Assembly: GCA_019694395.1 (NCBI GenBank)
Contig: JAIBCC010000035.1
Coordinates: forward strand, 1 to 59,685
Direction of reading: 5' to 3'
DNA length: 59,685 nucleotides
DNA from: Pyrinomonadaceae bacterium
GTDB taxonomy: Bacteria; Acidobacteriota; Blastocatellia; Pyrinomonadales; Pyrinomonadaceae
In this document: positions 50,807 through 59,560 of the stretch, in pieces
Layout of the letters: every line of letters starts with the position of its first letter
Numbering within the stretch: position 1 is the first letter of the stretch
Notes under the pieces: model-generated
What the model was told of the DNA's origin: nothing
Database searches by the model: none
What the model saw: the letters and a program-made list of their open reading frames with translations, nothing else
Made by a program: the position numbers and the translations under genes

Positions 50807-53167
50807 TTATTTTGATATGTCTTCAAATCGAACATTTCCAATTCTATAACTTCGCCAATCATTAAAATCAAAATGCCACCATTCTGCTTCATAAACCGTA
50901 AAACCTTCGAATTCCATCGCATCCCGTAAAAGCTGACGTTGCCATTGCTGCAAGGCTGTTCCGCCAGGATAATCTGGATAAGCCCGGTCTGTTGTTTCGT
51001 CGTAAGTGCTGACCATTTCAATTGGTTTCCCGGTTTTTAAGTCATAAAGGGACAAATCAACTGCTGCCCCGCGATTATGGCGGGAGCCTTGGGCTGGATT
51101 TGCAACGAATAGTTTTTTATCGTCAGGGGTTGCGTCCCAAAAGGTTTTGGTCACATACCATGGACGATAACCGTCGTGAATTAGCAACCCGTATCCGTAA
51201 TTTTTTAGTTTTTGATTGGCGCGGGCAACCGCTTCAGCAGCCGGACGTTGGAGAAATGCTCTGGCTTGTGAATAAAAAACTTTTCCGAATAAATTATTGG
51301 TAGTTGCGTAGCGAATTTCGAGTTTGATGGTTGGATCAAGTTTTGTTAATTCAACCAGATCAGTTTGGCGGAAATTTCCTGTTTCATTCGGAGGTTGTGC
51401 AGCTAAAGCCTCTTTGATCAGATCATTGACCGGACGCAGCGGTTTTATTAACAATTGATTACCGCTTTCAGGTCCTATTTGCCGTCTTTTAAACAAAACA
51501 CCTGCGGCAATTACTTCAGTTGCCTCGCCTTTGGAATTTCGTTTGAAAACAACTTTTTCACCATCATACAACCCACTTTTCGGAAATTTAAAAACATTTT
51601 CTGAAACTTGTTCAAGCCGATCATATTCAAATTGTTCGATTAAAACCCACAATTTTCCGTCGCGTTCAAAAACATAAAGAGTATCGTAATCGGGACCGTA
51701 TTCGCCGATTAATCCGCGCCATTTTTCTGAAATTTGCGGAGGTTTTTCAGTGGAAACGCGTTTCAATGTTTTATTTCCGATTTTAATGTTTTTAGCGTCT
51801 TCACTTGGTATCAGATGATTTCCGAAGGCAAATTTATCATCAACTACCAAAGCATTTCCGAATGAACGAAGACGGGCATCATATCCACCGCTTATATCAA
51901 AAGCCGAAAGATTGTTTTCACGTCTGATTAAATCAATCGTTTGTTCACCGTCAGAATATCGTCCGGCAATTTTTTTGAGCAGATTAGGGTCTATCGGTGC
52001 TGTTTTTTCGGGTTCGGGGAGCGGCTTATTTTCGCGTTCAGCCAAAATTGATTTTAATGCAAGATTGGCAATCCGCGAAGTTACTCCATTTGAGAAATCT
52101 TTGGTTGAAATGACGACAACCCCAAGTTTATCGTCAGGCAAAACACTTAGTTGAGTGGAAAAACCGTAAATTGCTCCACCGTGTCCGACCAACCGATGTC
52201 CGTCCAAATCTGAAACTCTAAAACCTAACCCGAAACCGTTTTTTTGTCCGGGTTCTGCATATTGCGGCTGCCACATTTTTTCCAGCATCTCTTTTTTCAA
52301 AATGCTTTTATCGTAAGTAAAAAGGGAACTGGCAAAATGGGCTAAATCGCCTGTGGTTGTATACATACTCCCGGCGGGCGCAATTCCAAGCTCAAAAACG
52401 GGCGCATCAAAAGTTTTGCCAAAAACTGTCCACATCTGTGCTTTTGCCAGATTTTTATTTATTTCTGGCGTTGGTTTAAAACCGGTTTGGGTTATTCCAA
52501 GTGGATCAAGTAATGATTTTTTCAAATAATCTGCAAAAAGTTGTTTTTGGGTTTTTTCCAAAACATAACCAACCACTGCAATTCCGGCATTTGAATATTT
52601 GGTGTGGCTTTCAGGTTCATAAACTAAAGTTGTTTGATTGAGACTTTTAACGGTGGCGGAAAGACTTGGGGCAGTAGAATCAAAATAACTACCGACGGGC
52701 GATTCACGCACAAGTCCGGCGCGATGTGACATTAGTTGGCGCAATGTAATCGGTTTTTTAAAAGGATTTTGCGGCTTAAAATCAGGCAAATATTTTGTTA
52801 TCGGCGCATCCAAATCAAGTTTACCCTTTTCAACCAACTGCATGATCGCCAGATCGGTAAAAAGTTTGGAAACTGAACCAACCCGAAAAACTGTATCGGG
52901 CGTAATCGGAGTTTTTGCGGCGGGATTTGCATATCCGTAACCTTGTTGCCAAATGATTTGGTCTCCGTCAACCAGAGCAATACTCAACCCGGGTAAAGCT
53001 TTGTCCGCAAGTTCGCTTTTAATGAAGTTATCAAGTAATGCAACAGTCTTTTGATATTTAACAGTTTGGGCAGAAATTATCTGGTTTGAGGGAATTAAAA
53101 GACCAAAATTTAATGTTAATACTGAAACAACGAAAATTATGGCGGCAAATTTTATTCGTGAAAACAT
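50807..53167 (-). CDS. Fusion of a beta-lactamase-family serine hydrolase and a VanX-type D-Ala-D-Ala dipeptidase
   Basis: 786 residues, exported (signal peptide about 1-33). N-terminal class C/PBP-like domain (about 40-385): SVSK (98-101) is the SxxK nucleophile motif, YSN in THTKYSNAGIA-type position (TKYSNAGIAVVGY) is the YxN motif, and HGG in LVGHGGAIYGF is the third. A middle segment (about 390-580) looks like the lipocalin-like module common in these hydrolases. The C-terminal part (about 590-786) is peptidase M15D: SRHNRGAAVDLSL gives the Zn-binding SxHxxGxAxD and EAEWWHFDFND the ExxWWH end. Both halves keep their catalytic residues. It would cut D-amino-acid peptides in the periplasm. 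Confidence 0.88.
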   Translation of the reverse strand: MFSRIKFAAIIFVVSVLTLNFGLLIPSNQIISAQTVKYQKTVALLDNFIKSELADKALPGLSIALVDGDQIIWQQGYGYANPAAKTPITPDTVFRVGSVSKLFTDLAIMQLVEKGKLDLDAPITKYLPDFKPQNPFKKPITLRQLMSHRAGLVRESPVGSYFDSTAPSLSATVKSLNQTTLVYEPESHTKYSNAGIAVVGYVLEKTQKQLFADYLKKSLLDPLGITQTGFKPTPEINKNLAKAQMWTVFGKTFDAPVFELGIAPAGSMYTTTGDLAHFASSLFTYDKSILKKEMLEKMWQPQYAEPGQKNGFGLGFRVSDLDGHRLVGHGGAIYGFSTQLSVLPDDKLGVVVISTKDFSNGVTSRIANLALKSILAERENKPLPEPEKTAPIDPNLLKKIAGRYSDGEQTIDLIRRENNLSAFDISGGYDARLRSFGNALVVDDKFAFGNHLIPSEDAKNIKIGNKTLKRVSTEKPPQISEKWRGLIGEYGPDYDTLYVFERDGKLWVLIEQFEYDRLEQVSENVFKFPKSGLYDGEKVVFKRNSKGEATEVIAAGVLFKRRQIGPESGNQLLIKPLRPVNDLIKEALAAQPPNETGNFRQTDLVELTKLDPTIKLEIRYATTNNLFGKVFYSQARAFLQRPAAEAVARANQKLKNYGYGLLIHDGYRPWYVTKTFWDATPDDKKLFVANPAQGSRHNRGAAVDLSLYDLKTGKPIEMVSTYDETTDRAYPDYPGGTALQQWQRQLLRDAMEFEGFTVYEAEWWHFDFNDWRSYRIGNVRFEDISK

Positions 53168-53233
53168 ATTCTAACCCTCGAATTTGTCTAACTTATTGTT
53201 AGTGACATAACAAATTAGAGAAAAAATGAATAA

Positions 53234-53307
53234 AGTTTGGGAAGTTTGGGAAGTAAAAACCTGTTCTTCCTTCCTAAACTTCCTAAACTTTCGGAACTTC
53301 CTAAACT
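53234..53307. repeat. Intergenic palindrome made of 9-bp repeats
   Basis: Two tandem AGTTTGGGA units (53234-53251) are followed, after a short spacer, by CTTCCTAAA-type units in the opposite sense (about 53269-53307). The arms pair apart from G-T mismatches. It lies between the VanX fusion and the racemase gene, which share a strand. Confidence 0.65.
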
Positions 53308-53338
53308 AAACTGAATTTCCAACAAGTTTTGTCACACA

Positions 53339-54463
53339 CTATAAATCATTAAACGAAAGCGATTCCTTTTTAATCGTTAATTTTTCGATTAAAGATTCTT
53401 TTATTTCAAAACCGATTCCGGCACCTGACGGCGCTTTGATGGTTCCGTTTGAACTGACCATGACTTCGGGTTCAATTATATCTTCTTTCCAATAACGTGC
53501 CGAAGCCGAAACATCTCCGGGAAGAGTAAATCCTGCAAGGGTTGACATCGCAATATTATGTGCTCGTCCAATTCCTGCTTCGAGCATTCCGCCGCACCAG
53601 ACCGGCACATTATTTTCCAAAGCGAATTGTTGAATTTTCTTTGCTTCAACGTGTCCCCCAACGCGTCCAAGCTTGATATTTATAATTCGGCAGGCATCAA
53701 TTTCAATTGCTTGGCGGGCATCTCGAAATCTGGTAATTGATTCATCCAAACAAATCTTTGTTTGGATTAGTTTTTGCAATTTGGCATGGTCAATCAAATC
53801 TCCAGCTTCGAGCGGCTGCTCGATCATCAACAAATTGTAATCGTCCAATTCCTGAAAGATTTCCTTGTCGCGTTCAAACTGATACGCTGAATTTGCGTCA
53901 ACTGAAAGAAAAATGTCGGGGTAAATTGAACGAATCTTTTTGACCAGCTCAATGTCCTGTCCCGGTTTGATTTTTAATTTTATTCGCTGATAACCGCTTT
54001 CAACTTCTTGGGTAACGACTTCGACCAATTTTTCTAAACTCGATTGAATTCCGATGGATACACCGCAATTGATCTCGGTTTGTGTTCCGCCTAAATGGTG
54101 CCACAGCGGAATGCCTTTTTCTTTGGCTTCCAAATCCCAAAGTGCTGTTTCAACCGCGCCAATTGCCATCCGGTTTCCCTGAATCGGAGCTAAAACTTTT
54201 GAAACCTCACAGGCACACGAAACTTTTGCTTTGGCGAGCATCGGAACTGCAAAATCTTTGATGATTGACCAGCAAGTATCAATTGTTTCGTGTAAATAGA
54301 AAGGATGAAGCGGAGCCGTGCATTCGCTCCAACCCGTTACGCCGTCTTTGTTCCAAACTTTTAACAATAAAATCCGCCGGTTATGAGTCGTGCCGAAACT
54401 CGTCTCAAAACTGTCTTTGAGTGGCATTTCGATTTCAAACAGTTCGATTTTTTCTAATTGCAT
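53339..54463 (-). CDS. Enolase-superfamily N-acylamino-acid racemase / o-succinylbenzoate synthase-like
   Basis: 374 residues, MR/MLE subgroup. The two catalytic Lys lie in RIKLKIKPG (KxK) and NIKLGRVGGH; metal ligands are in SVDANSAY, MIEQPLEA and CLDESIT. The C-terminal GGMLEAGIGRAHNIAMSTL and LPGDVSASARYWKEDI are characteristic of the NSAR/OSBS (MenC type 2) family, whose members make o-succinylbenzoate in menaquinone synthesis and/or racemise N-succinyl amino acids. No men genes are near. The neighbours act on D-amino-acid peptides, so racemisation or dipeptide epimerisation is more likely here. No signal peptide. Confidence 0.85.
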   Translation of the reverse strand: MQLEKIELFEIEMPLKDSFETSFGTTHNRRILLLKVWNKDGVTGWSECTAPLHPFYLHETIDTCWSIIKDFAVPMLAKAKVSCACEVSKVLAPIQGNRMAIGAVETALWDLEAKEKGIPLWHHLGGTQTEINCGVSIGIQSSLEKLVEVVTQEVESGYQRIKLKIKPGQDIELVKKIRSIYPDIFLSVDANSAYQFERDKEIFQELDDYNLLMIEQPLEAGDLIDHAKLQKLIQTKICLDESITRFRDARQAIEIDACRIINIKLGRVGGHVEAKKIQQFALENNVPVWCGGMLEAGIGRAHNIAMSTLAGFTLPGDVSASARYWKEDIIEPEVMVSSNGTIKAPSGAGIGFEIKESLIEKLTIKKESLSFNDL

Positions 54464-54483
54464 TTATTTTTTAGGAGAATTAT

Positions 54484-54547
54484 CTGCAAAAAACGCGAAA
54501 TTCACAAAAGATATTTTTTCTTTTAATGTATTTAGCGTTTTTTGCAG
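54484..54547. repeat. Intergenic inverted repeat, 13-bp perfect arms
   Basis: CTGCAAAAAACGC (54484-54496) is the exact reverse complement of GCGTTTTTTGCAG (54535-54547). The inner sequence (CGAAATTCAC ... TTTAGCG) resembles the element at 59481-59550. It could end the serine-hydrolase transcript or be a copy of a dispersed element. Confidence 0.7.
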
Positions 54548-54558
54548 ACTAAAAGTGA

Positions 54559-56514
54559 TTAATATTTTGTAGCAAAACTCAGTAAATTCGCGGCATAAAT
54601 AAGCCAAAGAATTCCGATAGTTGCTAACGCAAAAACCGTCGCTTGGAGTTTACCCCAAATTTGAAAATTTTTACTGAGCCACGTGTGAACAAAATTGTAG
54701 AACACAACCAACGAGCCGATTGAAGCAATAACGCCAATTACTTGAATTATCATTAGTTTGGTCGTTCCGGAATCACTGAGAGCCTCCAAATGCGAGAACG
54801 CATATAAAACGAAAGATGTCAGCGCAATGACAAAAATCAGATTCAGGGCAAAAACAATTCGGACAGCCCAACGAAGTTTCCATTCCAAAGGACTCAATTC
54901 CAGTTTATGCCCGTAACGTCTGCGAACGATCCAGGCGACAAACCATAAAATCAATGTTAATGCCATAATTCCCAAAGAAAGTCCGGCAATCATCAACAGC
55001 AATTTTCCGTTTTCCATTGTTCCTGTTTTGGTGAAAGTCATAAACGGATATTTCATAATGACCTGCATTTTTCCGTTTTCGTCGGGTTTGAAAATCAATT
55101 TGTCCTGCCCGTCAACTTCTTGAAAAGTCATCGGAGCGACTTCACGCCAGACAATCGGCTTTCCATTGGGTGAATTCAACATTGGAAATAATATGGTTCC
55201 ATCTTCGTTGGCGATAACCTGTGCCTGACTTAAAACGGCAAGAGATCTGTAAGCCGACATTTCCGCCCGCCGACTGCCGATATAATTTCCGGCAACGGTT
55301 TGGGCATCCTGTTTAGCTGTTTCGAGCGTTGGTGTTTCTGGAATTTTATACGGAAAATAACGGTCAAGAAATGAATGCCAGATCACTTCCCGTGGATTTG
55401 AGTGTCCACGACTTTGGCTGTTATACGAAATGAAAAAGCCGACTCCGGCATCCAAAACTAAGTGCAAATCGCTGTGAAACCACATCGTATCACCGCCGTG
55501 CCCGATAATTCGGTGACCGTTGCGTGATTCTTCGTAAAATCCGTGTGCCATTCCCGGCGCGGCATCATCAAGCCCGAAAAGTCGGCTGTGCATCAATTTT
55601 GCCGTTTCAGGTTTCAAAATCTGGGCATCGCCTAATTTTCCGTCCAGCAAATGCGCCAACATAAATTTGGACATATCAACCGCCGAGCTGCTCAAACTTC
55701 CGGCGGGAAAAGCGTTTATATTTTCAAAACCTTTCGGGTCGTCAGACGCAAGCTGATAGCCATTTGACATATTCGGAGCAAAATCCGCTGGCAAAGGTTG
55801 AGCAAACGTGGAATGAGTCATTCCGAGCGGCTTGAAAATATTGTCGGCAATATAGTCATTAAAAGGTTTTCCCGAAACACGTTCGACAATATATCCGGCG
55901 AGTGCAGTTGCATAATTTGAATAAGCCGGAACAGTTCCCGGTGGAAAAATTCTTGCCGGAATATGCGTTTTCAAATATTCACCGAGATTGGGGCTCTCCT
56001 GATTGAGCGTAAATAAATCCTTGATTTGCTCTTCAAAACCGGGCGTATGAGTCAAAATATTGGTCAGCGTAATCGGCTTTCCGAAGGCTTCGGGAATTTT
56101 GAAATCAAGATATTCATTGACATCTTTATTCAAATCTAATTTTCCCTGTTCAACTAACTGCATTACTGCCGTCCAGGTAAAAAGTTTGGAAACCGAACCG
56201 GGACGAAAGAGCGTTGTTTCAGGCGAAACAGGCTTTTTGCCTTTCACATCCGAATATCCGTAACCCTTTGCAAACAACAGCTTACCATCTTTAACTACCG
56301 AAATCGTTGCGCCGGCAATGTCGTTTTGCGCTATTTGGGCGGGGACAATTCCATCCAAAAAAGCCTCGACATCAGCCGCCGTCATTTCGGGTTTGCCTGA
56401 TTCGGTTGGTTTAGGAGCCTCGGTTGTTTTGGTTTCAGTTGTTTTTGGAGCTTGCCCAAAAATGATCGAACCCAAAATAACACTTAATAAAAATAAAGCC
56501 GTTAGTTTTTTCAT
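54559..56514 (-). CDS. Serine beta-lactamase-family hydrolase with C-terminal membrane domain
   Basis: About 651 residues from ATG 56514. Signal peptide, then a Thr/Pro/Glu-rich linker (KTTETKTTEAPKPTE), then the catalytic domain: PGSVSKLFTW (SxxK), PAYSNYATAL (YxN), GHGGDTMWFHS. After a beta module come four transmembrane helices at about 505-650, so the catalytic domain faces the periplasm from a membrane anchor. The family includes D-Ala-D-Ala carboxypeptidases, D-aminopeptidases and esterases; the substrate cannot be told. It is third in a row of same-strand hydrolases and follows the next one by 29 bases. Confidence 0.88.
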   Translation of the reverse strand: MKKLTALFLLSVILGSIIFGQAPKTTETKTTEAPKPTESGKPEMTAADVEAFLDGIVPAQIAQNDIAGATISVVKDGKLLFAKGYGYSDVKGKKPVSPETTLFRPGSVSKLFTWTAVMQLVEQGKLDLNKDVNEYLDFKIPEAFGKPITLTNILTHTPGFEEQIKDLFTLNQESPNLGEYLKTHIPARIFPPGTVPAYSNYATALAGYIVERVSGKPFNDYIADNIFKPLGMTHSTFAQPLPADFAPNMSNGYQLASDDPKGFENINAFPAGSLSSSAVDMSKFMLAHLLDGKLGDAQILKPETAKLMHSRLFGLDDAAPGMAHGFYEESRNGHRIIGHGGDTMWFHSDLHLVLDAGVGFFISYNSQSRGHSNPREVIWHSFLDRYFPYKIPETPTLETAKQDAQTVAGNYIGSRRAEMSAYRSLAVLSQAQVIANEDGTILFPMLNSPNGKPIVWREVAPMTFQEVDGQDKLIFKPDENGKMQVIMKYPFMTFTKTGTMENGKLLLMIAGLSLGIMALTLILWFVAWIVRRRYGHKLELSPLEWKLRWAVRIVFALNLIFVIALTSFVLYAFSHLEALSDSGTTKLMIIQVIGVIASIGSLVVFYNFVHTWLSKNFQIWGKLQATVFALATIGILWLIYAANLLSFATKY

Positions 56515-56543
56515 AGATTTTGTTTCCAATTTTTCAACTTTAG

Positions 56544-57929
56544 TTATTTTATTTTCTTCGCTGGAATATCGCCGCCGCCTTGTCTGAGCGTCATTCCGAT
56601 AACTTGCCCGTTCGCATCTTTATTAAATGTAATCAAAGCATTTTTATCTTTAGCAAAAAATCTGGTTTCGGTTTCGGGAACTAGTCCAAATTTCGGTTGA
56701 TCGCCCAACTGTCCGATTAGTTTTCCGTTTTCAACCGTAAAAGATATAACAACGCCCGGTGCAACTTCATACGAGCCGACATATTTTTCAATCACTTTTG
56801 AATCAAGCGCAATTTCTTTATGTTCCTGCGGAATTTCATATTTTTCTCCGAAAACAATTGCCGACAGATCATTAGCGACTTTTCCGGGAGAAGCGGCTTG
56901 CAGATTGCACAGAACAATTATTGTTACTTTGTCATCAGGAAAACGGCTGATTTGCGTCACAAATCCGTAAATGCCGCCGCCGTGTGCGATTATGGTTCGG
57001 TCAAATCTCTTGCTGATGTTCCAACCGTAGCCGTAATTGCCTTTGAATGGTGTAAAAGTTTCATCCAAGGATTTTTTTGAAATGAGTTTTTCGGTATAAA
57101 GTGCTTGATCCCAAAGTAGTAAATCACCTGTTGTCGAATACAACGCACCTGCAGCAAACGGCTGAGTCATATCCATATAAGCTGCGTTCACTATTTCGCC
57201 ATTTTCACTTTGATAACCCGCCGCTCGATTTTTGATAATTTTTTGCGGCATATCATAACCCGTAGCTTTCATTCCGAGCGGATTGAAAATGTTTTCCTGC
57301 AAAAAATCCGCATAAGTTTTTCCCGATACTTTTTCGATAATCGTGCCAAGGAAAAAATAACCGGAATTGCAGTAAAGATATTTTTCTCCGGGATTGAATA
57401 AAAGTGGTTTATCTTTTAACAATGCCATCATTTGAGCCGAAGATGTCGGCAAAATAGCTGTTTTAGTAAAATCGGTAAGATCGGTGTAATTTTGGATTCC
57501 AGAAGTGTGAGTCAGCAAATTTTTGAGGGTAATCGGCTGCCAAATTGCGGGACAATCAGAAAGATATTTGCAAATCGGATCATTGACATTTAATTTTCCG
57601 CGTTCCTGCAAAATCATAATTGCCATTGATGTAAACTGTTTTGTAATTGAACCCAATCGGTAAACAGTTTCAGGTGTATTCGGATTGCTAAGTTCAATAT
57701 TTGCCATTCCGTAACCTTTGCTGACGATTGGCTGACCGTTGCGAGCAATCAAAATTGAGCCGCTGAAACGGTCATTACGGAGTGTTGCGCTCATATATTC
57801 GTCAACTTTTGCTTTTATTTGCTGGTCATTCGGTAAAGAGGCTTTTGGAGTTTGACCTGATACAAGGCAGACAAAAATTAAACTCAGTCCGAAATACACA
57901 CATAATTTATTGAGAATTTTTTTTGACAT
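56544..57929 (-). CDS. Serine beta-lactamase-family hydrolase, secreted
   Basis: About 461 residues from ATG 57929; the longer frame to 57986 would overlap the preceding gene. Signal peptide (about 1-26, ending VSGQT). RLGSITKQFTS supplies SxxK (SITK), YLYCNSGYF the YxN (YCN), and IAHGGGIYGF the third motif. A C-terminal beta module follows (about 375-461), as is usual in the subfamily. It starts 13 bases after the stop of the hydrolase gene at 57943, so the two, and probably the membrane-anchored one, form an operon. Confidence 0.88.
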   Translation of the reverse strand: MSKKILNKLCVYFGLSLIFVCLVSGQTPKASLPNDQQIKAKVDEYMSATLRNDRFSGSILIARNGQPIVSKGYGMANIELSNPNTPETVYRLGSITKQFTSMAIMILQERGKLNVNDPICKYLSDCPAIWQPITLKNLLTHTSGIQNYTDLTDFTKTAILPTSSAQMMALLKDKPLLFNPGEKYLYCNSGYFFLGTIIEKVSGKTYADFLQENIFNPLGMKATGYDMPQKIIKNRAAGYQSENGEIVNAAYMDMTQPFAAGALYSTTGDLLLWDQALYTEKLISKKSLDETFTPFKGNYGYGWNISKRFDRTIIAHGGGIYGFVTQISRFPDDKVTIIVLCNLQAASPGKVANDLSAIVFGEKYEIPQEHKEIALDSKVIEKYVGSYEVAPGVVISFTVENGKLIGQLGDQPKFGLVPETETRFFAKDKNALITFNKDANGQVIGMTLRQGGGDIPAKKIK

Positions 57930-57942
57930 AAAACTAATTTTT

Positions 57943-59466
57943 TTACTTTTTATCAGGCGCTCTTTTGAATTCGGCAAGACCTTCAATATTCATCGTGTCA
58001 ACTTTTCCCTGCGAATTTAGTTTGAAACTGATAAAACCTTCGCCTTGCATTTCGTCTTCCCATTTGACGCGAAAAGTATCGAAATGCCAATGTTCTAAAA
58101 TTCCGTTGAAATATGTGCCGAATTTGGCTTTCAGCTTGCCGTTTTCAAAGGTGACTTTCATATCGCCATACATTTCGTCAGTATAATTTCCGGCGTAATT
58201 TTCGAGCGACAAAGATGGCTTGGTATCTTTTGCGCGATCAGTTTCGATTTTTTGCTGTGCAGTTTTAGCCTGCGCCTCAGCGGCTTTAATAACTTTCAAT
58301 AGATCGCCGCTCCAATCTTTTTCTTTTCCGGGAAAAAGATAAGCATCAAAAATTCGGTTTCCTAAAAGTTGAGGTAAAATTGAGCCGTTCATATTTCCCA
58401 AAACGATCACGCCCATTTTTTCTTCGGGAATCATCATTACGGCAGCCCTCATTCCATCAATTGCTCCGCCGTGTTCGACCATTTTGCGTCCGCGATAATC
58501 GCTCAAAAACCAACCCATTCCGTAGCTTAAAAAATGAGCCTCCGAGTAAAGCGAAGTGTATAGACCTTCGAGCGGAATGATCGTGTGCGGATTCTGCATT
58601 TCTTTGATATTGGCGGCGCTGACGATCTGTTTATCGCCGTATTTTCCGCTGTTGAGCTGCATTCTAACCCACTGCGCCATGTCAGTAACGTTTGAATTTA
58701 TCGAACCGGCAGGACCAATATTATCAATCAAACGATAGGCAACAGGTTTGACTTTATCGTTGATTTTTGCGTGCGGAGAAGCAACATCCGGCATTCCTTT
58801 CAAGCCCGAAATACTTGTATTGGTCGAACTCATTCCGAGCGGAGTGAAAATTCTTTCTTTTAGGAAATCATCCCAACTTTTTCCAACAACTGAAGGAATG
58901 ATTTGTCCTCCGGCGAGATACATAATGTTTTGATAGCCGAATCTGGAACGAAAACTAGATGAAGGTTTTAGAAAACGAATTCGGCGCATAACTTCATCGC
59001 GGCTGAAATCGGTCGCATACCAAAGCCTGTCGCCGCGTTCCAACCCGATTCGATGCGACAACAAATCACGCACCATCATTTCGCGGGTCACATAAGGATC
59101 AAAAAGCTGAAAACTCGGCAGGTATTTGGAAACAGGATCATTCCATTTAATTTTTCCCTCATCCACTAACATGGCTAATGCAGCCGAAGTAAACGCCTTC
59201 GACGATGAACCAATGGCAAACATCGTATTTGTTGTAACAGCATCGGTTTTGCCAAGTTCACGCACACCGTAACCTTTAGCAAAAACAATTTTATCGTCCT
59301 TAACAACAGCAATCGCCACACCCGGAACTTCCCAATCTTTGATGGATTTATTGACGTAATCATCAATGGACTGCAAGTTTACATTCTGACCAAAAGCCAA
59401 GCCCGTGCTGATAAAAAGCAGTAAAATAACGGAAATGATTTTAAATTTTGTTAGTTCAGTCTTCAT
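57943..59466 (-). CDS. Serine beta-lactamase-family hydrolase with C-terminal DUF3471-like domain, secreted
   Basis: 507 residues. Signal peptide (about 1-26, ending GLAFGQ), catalytic domain with IGSSSKAFTSAA (SxxK), RFGYQNIMYLAGG (YxN as YQN) and VEHGGAIDGMRAA, then a charged linker (about 385-415) and a beta-rich DUF3471-like C-terminus (ENYAGNYTDEMYGDMKV). Proteins of this plan have been linked to peptidase or esterase action on small D-amino-acid compounds. First of three hydrolase genes in a row, upstream of an intergenic repeat and an M19 dipeptidase. Confidence 0.88.
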   Translation of the reverse strand: MKTELTKFKIISVILLLFISTGLAFGQNVNLQSIDDYVNKSIKDWEVPGVAIAVVKDDKIVFAKGYGVRELGKTDAVTTNTMFAIGSSSKAFTSAALAMLVDEGKIKWNDPVSKYLPSFQLFDPYVTREMMVRDLLSHRIGLERGDRLWYATDFSRDEVMRRIRFLKPSSSFRSRFGYQNIMYLAGGQIIPSVVGKSWDDFLKERIFTPLGMSSTNTSISGLKGMPDVASPHAKINDKVKPVAYRLIDNIGPAGSINSNVTDMAQWVRMQLNSGKYGDKQIVSAANIKEMQNPHTIIPLEGLYTSLYSEAHFLSYGMGWFLSDYRGRKMVEHGGAIDGMRAAVMMIPEEKMGVIVLGNMNGSILPQLLGNRIFDAYLFPGKEKDWSGDLLKVIKAAEAQAKTAQQKIETDRAKDTKPSLSLENYAGNYTDEMYGDMKVTFENGKLKAKFGTYFNGILEHWHFDTFRVKWEDEMQGEGFISFKLNSQGKVDTMNIEGLAEFKRAPDKK

Positions 59467-59480
59467 ATTTTTTTATTTCC

Positions 59481-59550
59481 CGCGAAAGACGCGAAACACA
59501 CGAAAAAGGAATTATTGATTTTATTTTTAGCGTTTTTAGCGTGTTTCGCG
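59481..59550. repeat. Intergenic inverted repeat of the CGCGAAA/TTTCGCG kind
   Basis: CGCGAAACACAC (from 59490) is nearly the reverse complement of GCGTGTTTCGCG (59539-59550), preceded by a related CGCGAAAGA copy at 59481. It resembles the element at 54484-54547 in the inner TTTAGCG. It lies between the M19 dipeptidase and the hydrolase gene, just upstream of the latter. Confidence 0.65.
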
Positions 59551-59560
59551 GTTAATTAAA

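Noticed and set aside
53234..53307. CRISPR array
   Set aside because: The units are 9 bp, contiguous and in inverted halves, with no spacers or cas genes.
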